The translations under genes were made by a program, and so were the position numbers. Positions 49,301-59,322 of a stretch of 64,000 nucleotides of DNA are shown piece by piece (the first letter of the stretch is position 1; each line of letters begins with the position of its first letter). The DNA comes from Xiphias gladius (Eukaryota > Chordata > Actinopteri > Istiophoriformes > Xiphiidae): NCBI RefSeq assembly GCF_016859285.1, contig NC_053416.1:13589501-13653500 (forward strand). Direction: 5' to 3'. A model generated the notes under the pieces. That model did no database searches, was not told the DNA's origin, and saw nothing but the letters and a program-made list of their open reading frames with translations.

Positions 49301-51406
49301 GATGACCGGGTGTTTGCCATGTGTCAGCTGAAGTACCAGCCACTGGCCTACACCATGCTGATGATCCACCCTGCTCTGTACCGTATCGACGACCTGACCG
49401 ATGAGGTGAGGAGAAGGACATTTCCGTTGAGCGCCTTTACATCTCAGCTAGTGGAGAGAGATTTCGGTGAACGCAGCATTGAAAAAAAGTAGCGACCCTG
49501 GATGAAGTTTCCTTGAAGGCAGAAGTTTTAGACAAGGCCAAAAGAGAGATTTTTTTTTTTTTTATGTGTCAGTGTTTTATGATTTAGATGATACGATGGG
49601 AGTAAAACTGAAAACTTTACTGATATGTGGAAAACACAGCTGTTTCGGTTGGAAAGTTGCCGTGTTGTTTTGTTTTTGTTTTTAATTTGTGTTAAAGACT
49701 ACTTTTAGTCATTTCTCAATTGACTATCTAGGGTTTTTTTTGGCAGTGGGCTGAAACTTGAACAGTGAATCCAGTAGTATCTACTGTTATTTTTAAGTAT
49801 CCCTCTGTTCCTGAGCAATCTCTTTTCCTCTCTTTCCTGCATCCCCAGGGAGCTTTGAACATCAACGAGCGGACCATCCCTCAGCCCAGAGTGCTGCAGC
49901 TGTCTGTGGAGAAGCTCAGCCGGGAGGGAGCTTTCCTCATGGACGCCGGCATAGTATGTTTTACACTAAGCACTCGTAACGAGCTAACAGAAATTATGAA
50001 GCTGATGACTAAAATCAGGCTGAATTATGAAGAAATCCTGAGTAAGAATGAGAGATTTAGAATATTTTCAGGTGGTTCTTTCTTCTGTAGAACACTTGTT
50101 TTGACTAGCCAACACAGTGAAGTCGTACTATCATCCAGTGAGGCTTTGAATTAAAACATCAGCACAAGCTTCAGTTTTTATATCTGTTATGTTTCAAGCA
50201 CCCAGTAATTAAGTGGGCAGACGTTCACAGTGATAGCACTCGAGCTACAATACTCACGATTTATCATTGAGTGTATTTAATATATTCCCTATTCTGTTCC
50301 AAAAGGTGATGTATCTGTGGGTCGGACGGAACTGCAACCCCAACTTCCTCACACAAGTCCTGGGAGTTCCCAGCTATGCTGTCGTGCCTGATAACCTGGT
50401 AGGAAACCTCACTTTCAGGCAGTCACACTTAAAAGCCAGAGTTTCCACCTGACTTGTTCATTCTTCATTCCTCCACTTTTACTTTAACGTATCTGTGCAC
50501 CAGGATTTTCCAACGAATTGTCCTGAGGATGGTATATTGCTCAGATCTGTTAACTTACATACAGTACAGGTACAGTTTCACACATTGCATCCTCCCCCTG
50601 ATGAAGGAAACTTTACTCTTGCTCTTCTCCCACAGTACCTGCTCCCAGAGCTGGACACCGCCGAGTCACAGAGAACCAGAGCTTTCATTGGTTGGCTGAG
50701 GGATCAGAGGCCATTCTTCCCCTCTCTGCATGTCATCAGGTGGGGAAACACACCATAATGTGTATTAGAGAGTAAACAGTCAAGTAGCAGGAGCACTACA
50801 ACATATGGTTATTTCCTTTTTGGGGAAATTAGAACCAGCCAACAGCTGCTGGCAGATTTTCAGTTTGGCTGTGAAGTTACTTTTGTCTTCCAGCCTCTCT
50901 GGCAGGTATTCTAATGTCATTTTAAGGTCCCTTTCTGTTCCACTGAGTGAATGATAGAAAATTGAAAGCTGTGACTGAAATGAACTGTTAACAATCAGTG
51001 TAACAGCTGATTCAATTAACAAATCAGAAAACTGAGCAGCATGAAAGTTACACATGCGCTTTTGTGGAACAGAAATAAGAAAAACACTTGAGGGTTTCAG
51101 TCCAGTAGATTTAACAAGGGAAAAAATGAGGGCTAATGTGTAAATCAAAGGTGTTCAATCCAAAGAGCCTCAGCGTTTTCATAGTAAAACAAGTCTTGAA
51201 TTACCTTTGGTCACCACTTTGAAATGAGAACTGAGCAACTGCAACTGATGTCTGTTTAATTTTATCACCCTTTATCATTTGGTGTTCTCAGGGACGAGAG
51301 CCAGCTGAAAGCCAGCTTTATGCAGAACATGATCGAGGACCGAACAGAGTCCGCCCTGTCGTACTACGAGTTCCTGCTCCACCTCCAACAGCAAATCTCC
51401 AAATAA
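31343..51406 (+). CDS. sec24a: Sec24a, COPII cargo-selecting coat subunit
   Basis: Exons: 31,343-31,403; 34,464-35,075; 37,418-37,597; 38,194-38,271 (likely cassette); 38,897-38,959; 39,938-40,104; 40,805-40,992; 41,443-41,545; 42,477-42,603; 43,281-43,390; 43,555-43,667; 44,106-44,224; 44,639-44,694; 45,022-45,228; 45,946-46,069; 46,392-46,550; 47,031-47,204; 47,335-47,445; 48,752-48,927; 49,268-49,405; 49,849-49,953; 50,306-50,398; 50,636-50,739; 51,292-51,406. All phases match, giving 1,160 aa with the cassette and 1,134 without. Human SEC24A is a little shorter. The N-terminal ~440 residues are Pro/Gln/Ser-rich and poorly conserved; the YPSLPPGYQNT motif there is shared with SEC24A and SEC24B. 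A Cys4 zinc finger follows (C497, C500, C518, C521), then the trunk starting RPPQPAVYLFVLDVSH, the beta/helical domains and a gelsolin-like C-terminus (YLWVGRNC). The end reads RTESALSYYEFLLHLQQQ. C-terminal residues fit SEC24A better than SEC24B. The product binds Sec23 and cargo export signals at ER exit sites. Confidence 0.95.
37095..37330 (-). repeat. MITE copy (B) in sec24a intron 2
   Basis: A reversed, degraded copy of the family described at 28,835-29,200. Shared phrases include ATTTCATTAATCGTATTAGT, CACTATTTTCTGATGTTTTA and a closing AGTTGATTAATCAAAAA. It ends about 90 bp before exon 3 of sec24a. Confidence 0.5.
38194..38271 (+). other. sec24a: Possible in-frame cassette exon of sec24a
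   Basis: A strong pyrimidine tract and CAG acceptor precede it, and a GTGTGG donor follows. It is 78 nt, a multiple of three, and phase 1 on both sides, so inclusion or skipping keeps the frame. It would insert about 26 residues, including AQCGPAVNSTLSPTGPDCQE, with three cysteines, in the disordered N-terminal region. I do not recognise a mammalian counterpart. Reading on past the donor hits a stop after 11 more codons. Confidence 0.5.
38360..38607. mobile_element. Short hAT-like MITE in sec24a intron 4
   Basis: A 248-bp element with inverted ends: CAGGGATGCACTAA at left, and AGTGCATCCCTG closing the right (CAGGGATGCACTGA when inverted). 'CAGGG(G/A)TGCAC' ends are frequent in fish hAT MITEs. 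The 8-bp flanks do not match, so the target duplication has decayed or the boundary is slightly off. It contains a T tract. Confidence 0.6.
42940..43060 (+). repeat. Possible LINE 3'-tail fragment in sec24a intron 9
   Basis: The phrase TTGCCCTCTTGGCCAGGTCT, followed by CTCTTGAACAAGATATTTTA and ATCTTGGAGA, resembles a 3' tail that recurs widely in fish retrotransposed sequences. It is truncated and has no coding part. The assignment is from memory of the motif only. Confidence 0.35.
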
Positions 51407-52660
51407 TCTTCAGTGGGACTGTGGAGATGAGGGAACACTGAAGAAAGGAAGCGCATCAGTGTATGTGTGTGCGTATATGTATATGGTGTGTGTGTGTGTG
51501 CGTGCGTGCGTGTGTGATTGTGTGTGTGTGTTTGAAAGCAGTGGGAGGCAGACCCAACGATGCCTCTCGCTACATTTCCAGCTGTGGTCCAGCATCTCTC
51601 TGAGGAAAACCTTCTGAGCTGAACTGATGCAAAGTGTCGCTCAAATCAAACTATGTGACGGACAGTGCGAGGACGGAGGGTGACAAAGAATGGATTCTGA
51701 TTCTTTTTTTTTTTTTTTTTGCCATTTTTTTTACCCAGCTGAAGCAATGCGTTGGAAGAAGAAAATCAAGAAATCCATGATGATGATGATGATGATGATG
51801 TATGTCAATGATCAAATGGATTGGTGTTTATTCTTATAGAACAATGCTGTCTAACTGAGGTTCAGATAGTCGCAGCAAACAGAAGTGTTTTTGATCAAAA
51901 AGCACAGTTGTCTTTACTAAAACAAATCAAAACGGTGTATGTATGTATGTATGTATGTATGTCTGCTTAAGATTAGGTTTATAAGGAAGGTTCGTATGTC
52001 TGTGCTTAAAGACTGTTATTGGGTGTCACTTGGAGTATTTGTACACAGAACACCTGAGCTCTAACAACACTCTTAATATCGTACCTGAAGGACAGAACAT
52101 GTGCTTTTTATTTCTCAGTCATTATAATTGTGTGTCGAACCAACCCTTAGACTCTGTTGTTAAAGGTAGAAATGTTCAAGGTGTTTGAAGGCACATCGAC
52201 CTCACTGTCATCGCTGCCTTGAATGTGTGGACTCATTTTCATTGGTCTGATCTGTCCTTCAGAAAACCTCTGTCATCCTTTCTCTCTCTGGACATGCAGA
52301 ACACCTCTGATGACATCATTGTTCTGTTTGTTTATTTCTTTTTTTCTTTTCTGATTGTTTAATTTATGAGACTCCCAATCTGATTAAATTCTATAATTGC
52401 CTTGTATGGGAACTCAATTTTTATTATTATACCTCTGTTTAAATACAGACTCTATATATTAAATATTTTAATATAACAGGATATGGGAAATTCTTTAACA
52501 CAGACATAACAAAGCCATTGTGATCTTTTAATCATGCTTATTGATACTTATATTGAAAAGGCTGCATTATATAAAGGTGAAGAAATGCTAATGATTTTAG
52601 TATAAACATTAAGGTGAAATTACGATAAGAAAATAAAATGTTTGGGACTTTTTAAATGTA
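51407..52660 (+). other. sec24a: sec24a 3' UTR with microsatellites and poly(A) signal
   Basis: The 3' UTR starts after the TAA at 51,404-51,406. It includes a TG-rich run (about 51,463-51,534), a T tract (near 51,703-51,720), (GAT)n at 51,777-51,800 and (GTAT)n at 51,936-51,962. An AATAAA at 52,632-52,637 is followed by a GT-rich downstream element (from about 52,658), which is a good cleavage signal. The predicted 3' UTR is about 1.25 kb. Confidence 0.7.
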
Positions 52661-52934
52661 GTTTGTGTTTTGGTGGGTGAACAGTGTTTATTCGGTGAAA
52701 ATGAAGACTGCAAAACAGAATATGGACCAGCGTAGTCAATATTTCTCTTGACTTTGATTGAATTGAAGGCTTTTGATTTGGTCTGATTTCATACACTTTG
52801 TAATCTATGTATTATAAAAGCAAACATGTATTTAGGAGCAGACTAATATGTTTTGGTCTTCATGCACAAAGTTGTCTTTCATAAAAAAAAAACTGATGAA
52901 AATAAAAATAGCCTGTTTTTGTACAGAGTAAATT

Positions 52935-53820
52935 GCAGAGCTGTTGACTCAAGTCACATGACTTGGACTAGAGTCAGACTCCAGTCATGAATCGCATAAC
53001 TTCATACCTGACAAAATAGTAAAAAATAAAAAGACTTAGGACTTGGACTTAGACACCAATGACTTGTGATTTCACCTGTCCATAAGAGAGCGAATGAAAT
53101 AAAAAAGATATGACACGTGACTTCACTTTGACTTGGAATGACTTGATCTCCTGCCAAAACCCCAAGAATAATAATTGTGTTATTACAAAAGTTACCAAGG
53201 AACCTAATCTTTCTTTCATTTTCCTGACAACAGATATAGTCGTTGTGTGTGCTGGTTGGAAAGGTGCGTTTGGCATTGCAGACCAGCAGACAGATGATAT
53301 GCCTCAGATTAACACATTCTGCGGGGCGCTCTGTAAAGGGGGCTTCAGAAAAGCAGGATGCATTGTGGGAAAGTCTTAAATAAGCCTAACAAACACTCTG
53401 GCTGGATGTAACACTGGTTAAGCCTGAAAAGTAGTTTGACCAGGACCAGACTAGTCTGGGGAACTTTCCATGGTAACTTAGATCAGACTTAGTTAAACCT
53501 CTTGTATGAAACAGAATTTCCTGAAAATGAACACGAATTGCTGAAATATGTGCAATTTCACTGGTAGTCTTGCTTCATGACACGTAAATACTGCTGAGAT
53601 CACTAAAAAACACTAAACGTGTGATTGTACAAATGGTATTAAAAAATAGTGAATGGCACATAGTGACTTGTGTAGGACTCAACACAAGTCATTGTTCTTC
53701 AAGTCCTAAGTAATCCTCAAGTCAAGGCTATGAAGTCCAAACTGAAGTTCAAGACTTGGACTTCAGTTTGGACTTCATAGCCTTGATTTGAGGATTACTT
53801 AGGACTTGAAAAACAATGGC
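52935..53820. repeat. Unassigned repeat with long palindromic end
   Basis: The region is rich in reiterated ACTTGGACTT / GACTCAAGTC words, a repeat style common in fish. At its right end is a near-perfect snapback: 53,688-53,753 pairs with 53,755-53,820 (arms of about 66 nt, four mismatches noted, one-base centre). The open frame 53,110-53,379 has no recognised domain. I cannot name the element class. Confidence 0.55.
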
Positions 53821-55500
53821 TTGGTCACTCAGCTGGTAAATCGTGGGCTACAGCAGCTCCACATAGAGAATGGCCAGAAACTGATGCCTCAGTGCAATAT
53901 TGTTAAATTTAAATAACAATACTCAGGATTTTCCCATCCCTGTGGCCAAGACCATACATATACTTGTAAACCTTACTACATGCGAAAAACAGATAAATTG
54001 ATCGTTTTATTAATATCTACCACTTTAATATTACTCTTTAAAGATGTTATCAGCCAGTATCAATATGTACTGATAAATTGTTGCCATTTGCAATAATTCA
54101 AGACCAGTAACATGACAATGATTTCTGCTTCTATAATAAAAGGCAGGATTAAATAAGGTTGTGTTTAATCAAAGTGTCAGCTTTGCTTTCATGCGGCCTA
54201 AAACAACATGTCTGCATTGTGTTAACCACTATAACCACTGACCAACAATGATAAGGTGACTCCAAGAAGGTGATGCAGTAGATTTATTTCTCATTTTATA
54301 CATTATCTCCCATTTACCTTCTTCTAGACTGCTGGACCAGGATAAGATCCTGTGATTACACAGCGTCAGCAGTAACATCAAATATTTGCCAACCTTATCA
54401 GTACGCTGTTTGAATTTAAAGCCCCACACGCCTTCAACTTTTATTTTATGTATTTTTATTTCAGTGTTTTTGTTTTTCCTGTAGTTCAGGTATAATGGGT
54501 GAAATGAATATGCCTCAGTATGTTTTAAGTCAGATTTTGACAGATCTGGATCAGGCCTCCATTTTCTACCTCGGTATGAATAACCCACTTAGTTTGTTTC
54601 ATTTTGATCCCTGTTTATACTCTTCATTAAATACATTATTTTGTTTGACTGGACCTGCCAAACTACTGACAGCAGACTTGCTTTTTTATTTTATTTTATG
54701 TTTTAAACTCTTCATGACAGCCGTTCATTCAAGGCCCTGAAACAGTAAACGGGGACAGAATGATCCATTACAAGCTCCAGGATCCTGATCAGGGGTCAGC
54801 AGATGCATAAAAATCTGTATACATTCAAGACGAAAAACTTTGCACGTGCAAGACAAAAATATGAATACAGACATATGCATATGCACTCTTTTTGTTAGAT
54901 TTAATAAGCCCTGTATAGGCATGGCTCTGTTTCATAAATCTCAATTTTTGTGAAAATGGATTTAAGAGCAGTAGCCTTCCACTCCCACAGTTAACCATAA
55001 ATTGAGGTAGACATGCCCTTAATCAACTGTCTGCATTTGAATATGTCTGTATACCCTTTCTGGTTTTCATAGTCCTCTATGATAGCAAACTGAACATTTT
55101 AAACACTCCTCTTAGTCTTAATTTTGCATCTCTGCTGCTGGTGCGCACATTTACACAGAGATCAGCTCTTTAGTTCAGTGAATTCACATAATGAACATTA
55201 TCTTATTTAGTACCTAAACCGGGCACGTGTTTAAACAAGCATGTGATTAAGTGATTTACAGTGAACGGTTGAAAGAAAAATGCTCCATATATCGCAAATT
55301 ATTTGATGGTAATTCTAATATATTCAGCGTTAGCCTATTAATAGTAATTATAATTATTATATAATAATCATAAATCCTTTACATGGGGGTACATTAGCTG
55401 CTTTTAACAATAAAAAGCATCGATATCAATACTGATTCGGGGCTCCCGGCCTACGCCTAGTCAAGACCGGCGTTTCCTGTAAGTCGGCGCTGAGGGCTGA
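53821..55500. other. Intergenic, nothing recognised
   Basis: AT-rich sequence between the sec24a 3' end and the camlg promoter. Short frames only. GC content rises from about 55,440, where the camlg 5' region begins. Confidence 0.5.
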
Positions 55501-55696
55501 AAAACTGCACAAACCACTTTGTCATGCTCGGCGTTGAGGTCATCAGTGTGCGTCCTCTCTTCAGACAACCCGAGTGTCCATCCCGATGTGTTTACCGTTT
55601 AATTCAGTGACCCGAGGCTTTTGAGCTGTTGAATCGTTTTTGGGTTTTTTTATGCACTGTGAATAGACTTCGTAGTTAACGCGGATTTATTTCAAC

Positions 55697-58600
55697 ATGG
55701 AGTCCGGGGAGGCCAACGGGGAGAAGACGGGCTCTCTGTCGGCGGCGCAGAGGAGAGCAGAGATCCGGAGGAGAAAACTGCTCATGAACTCGGAGGACAG
55801 GATGAACAGAATCGTGGGCTTCGCCAAAAACGAGTCTGAAAATAACGGTATGCAACGATGCTGACCCATTTAGCACTACAGTGCTGCTTCTGCTGAGGCT
55901 GTCACCTGCTTCATCCAGCCGCAGTCAGCACATTACCTTTGTCCACAAGCAGGACTCTGGGTCATTGTTTCCATATTCATTTTCAATAGAAATATAATTA
56001 AAGACGTACATGTGGCACATTCTCCCAGCCTGGGATCCAAACCAGCAACTCCCTGGTCCCAGTGTATCTGCAGTGACTTGCTGCACATCTTTGGTTCCAC
56101 GTAGAGCTGGGAGAAGGAAAAAAAAAAAGAAAAATCAATTCATTAATCAGTTGGTAGTTTCACAGAGAATTAATCAGCACTTATAACAAATTTTATAATC
56201 AAAAGATGATTTAAGTCACTTTTAAAGTAAAAATGGTCAATAATTCACAGATTTCTGGCTCCTCGAATTGTGTTTTTAAATTTAACTTCATTGTCTCCAA
56301 CAGGACATCTGTCTTGCCTTTCCCAGTTTTATCAGTGCAATGAGTCGACGAGATAATAGGCCCTTTTCCCGGAAGACGTTTGACACGTAGGAAAAGCACA
56401 GGTGTAAATAGTAACAGTAGTGATGGCTGAATTCCAATCAGCTGCATCCCTTCAAGGGTCCTGGCATTGAATTAGAAATGAAACGCTTGGACAGAGCAGA
56501 GCCTTCATCAATGTCAAAATGTCTGCTTTTCCCAGCATCGCTCCAGTAAACCTCAGCCTGAGCAGAGGCCAAATCAGCCTTATTGGGATAAATTAAACAC
56601 CTGTGGGGACGTGCAGGGTGTTTAAAAACCAGCCAATGTTTTTTTTTTGGTTTTTTTTTGTGTGTAACTTTTGCATTTTGAATTTTGCTTTTATTTCAAA
56701 GCGACTATATAGATACAGGCAGGAAAACTGGGGAGAGAGAGGAGGGTATGACATGCACCAAAGGTCTGAACCAAACACATTATGGTTATGTGGTATGAAG
56801 CTTAGCAACTAGGCTACAAGGATAATCCCTAATTTTTTTTTTTTTTTTTTTTTATAAAGAAAAGTGACCGTGAAATGTTCTGATCAGGACATTTTAAAAT
56901 TTGAAATCGAATAAATAAACTTGTCAATGCTCTCTAGTGGACAAATGTTTCTAAAGCGGTGAATTATTCAACTTTGGCATTTCTGCACTGTAATTTCTGG
57001 TTACTTCTCGACAAGCATATATGCCGATACCAGTTATTGTGTGATCAGCTAAAACCAGCCAAGAAAATCGGCCATTTTAATCAATTCTTGTTAAGTACAG
57101 TTGCTGTCTTATCATTTCTGAGGAGCAGAACTTGGTTGGATGCAGTGTATCAGGGAGAAAGTCCTCAAAATCTTTTCTAACATACTATGGACATATGAAA
57201 CGCTTCACTTTTTTGCTACCGAGAAAGGCCAGTGCGCCGCCCCTTTTTTTTTTTTGCAGCCATGTTTTGTCGTACGGGGAGAAAACACAACAGACTCACG
57301 TCGGATTCTAGATTTAAATTTGCCTCTTGAGATGTTGGGGCCGGTCATCAAGAGGCTTCCTCTATCATCTGGACTTCTGGCCATTATTCAATTCCTGTTA
57401 TATCTAAACTGAAGTAAAAACATATAGTAGCTGTTGTCAAATGTAGGGTTGCAGCTATTACTCTGCCAAATATTCTTATGATTAGTAATTAATCATTTAG
57501 TCTACAAAATATCAGAAAATAGTGAAAAATGGCAATCACAAGACCCCAAGGGGACATCTTCAAATTGCCTGTTTTGTCTCCCCGACACTTCAAAACATCA
57601 AGATTTTCAATTTACAATGATATGAAACAGAGAAAAGCAGCAAAGTGACACATTTGATGACATTCGATTGGAGCCAGAGAACGTTTTGCGTTTTCTTTAA
57701 TAAACAACTTAAACAATTAATAGACTTATTGTTTCAGTACTGGTTAAATGTAACATCGCTGACGTTGTACATCCTCAGCAGGAGCGTCTCGGCGTCCCAC
57801 AGAACCCCGCTTCCACCTCGATCTCGACCGGACAGAGCCGTGGTCCTCATCCTCATCTTCTCCAAGGCCGTCTCCTTTCCTGCCAGAGGCGTCGGGGCTC
57901 GGCAGCCGCTCCCACTGTGCCACCCCAGAGAGAAGGGGCTCCCCCCTGCCAGACTGCAGCGAGCCGCCCGGAGGCTCTCTGGAAGACGACATTGTAGGGG
58001 TCCGCCAGAGACACAGAGGGGAGCGGGCACTAGATGACCTCAGCGGGTCTCCGCGCCGAGGCCTCCAGAAGTACCTGTCTCGTTTTGACGATGCCATGAA
58101 ACTGCGGGGTCAGCTGGCCAATGAGAAGCCGCCCCAGGACGGAGGGTCTGACTCAGAGGAGTTTGATCCCTTCAGAATCTTCAGGCTCATCGGCAGCATC
58201 CTCCTCGCTGTTTTTGTCAGGGTGTTTGTCTGCAAATATCTGGTGAGTCTCCCCAGTGTCGACACTTTGTTGCTGTGACAGCTGTGAGATTGACCCATTG
58301 GTCATTCTGTGTGTTATCGAATGCACGAGTTACCTTAGCGTCTATATTCTCATGGGTAAAGTCAGTCCCAAGGTTTAGTGACAGCAGGTAACTAGCAATA
58401 ACCAAGTAAGACAAGCGACTTTCTTTCTTTATTAATTCTTATCACCTACCATTAGGCCACACATAGAGTAGATGCAGGTGTTTTGACATTAGAATTAGAG
58501 ACGCACAGAAAAATTAATGCATATAATCTGTTTTGGTATCAGATATTAATATTGCGGTAATGTATAATAATATACATTATGTGACTCTCTTATTCTTTCA

Positions 58601-59322
58601 CTCTAGTCAATATTTGCACCATTTCTGACCCTTGAACTGGCCTACATGGGGTTGTCCAAATACTTTCCAAAGGTGAGATTTTTATGATCCCTTTTGCATT
58701 CATGTATGCAGACATGTATAATGTAGCTGTGATTTAAAAGAAGTCGTGATCAATCGATGATGAAGAGATACTTTGGAGTTGTCGTGGTGAAAAATAAGGT
58801 TGAGTGTGGTTTTGTCGTAATTACGGCTGATTTATTTTCCACTTTCACTTTTTTTTTATTTTTCAGTGCACAGTCTCTCTAGATTTGGTATCACTTATAA
58901 CATGAGTTGTTTTCCATCCAGAGATAACCCATTGTTGTTGCTCTGACTTCTTTGTGCTATGGCTGGCAGCCCAGTCTTGGTAGACAGAAACCATCTCAAC
59001 CATCTCGTCCTCATCAGTGAATAGTGAATATCATTGAGAAGCCGAGTGTTTGCAGCCTGGAGGGTGACTTAGGTACGAAGACACAAGCTGTGTATCATAG
59101 TGCCTGTGCGTTTCACTCCCGTTTCTCCAGGTAGAGAAGAAGACCAAGACCACTGTTCTAACCGCTGCCCTGCTGCTGTCTGGCATCCCCGCTGAGGTCA
59201 TCAACCGCTCCATGGACACCTACAGGAGGATGGGCGACGTCTTCGCTGACCTCTGCGTCTACTTCTTCACCTTCATCCTCTCGCACGAGATCCTGCTGTT
59301 CATTGGCTCAGAGACTCCCTGA
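55697..59322 (+). CDS. camlg: Camlg (CAML), ER receptor for tail-anchored protein insertion
   Basis: Exons: 55,697-55,847; 57,779-58,242; 58,607-58,672; 59,131-59,322 (TGA). They total 873 nt, or 290 aa, close to human CAMLG (296). The cytosolic N-terminus has a basic cluster (residues 19-27, RRAEIRRRK) followed by [15 protein letters not shown], the conserved segment that contacts the targeting ATPase GET3/TRC40. A long Ser/Pro-rich, poorly conserved linker follows (about 52-150). A second conserved block ([12 protein letters not shown]) leads to three hydrophobic segments: near 187-204 ([18 protein letters not shown]), about 206-222 ([16 protein letters not shown]) and at the C-terminus ([19 protein letters not shown]). 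With GET1/WRB it forms the ER insertase for tail-anchored proteins. The exon 2 acceptor is a tandem CAGCAG. The start codon follows the human N-terminus. Confidence 0.95.
56108..56300 (-). repeat. MITE copy (C) in camlg intron 1
   Basis: A partial reversed copy of the family at 28,835-29,200, starting GTAGAGCTGGGAGAAGG with an A-rich insertion and then AATCAATTCATTAATCAGTT. It is strongly diverged. Confidence 0.4.
57440..57745 (+). repeat. MITE copy (D) in camlg intron 1, next to exon 2
   Basis: It begins TAGGGTTGCAGCTATTA and contains TAATTAATCATTTAGTCTAC, AAAATATCAGAAAATAGTGA and a 'TTGTTTCAGTACT' end. It stops about 35 bp before the camlg exon 2 acceptor, so the branch point of that intron may lie within or beside the element. 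Confidence 0.6.
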
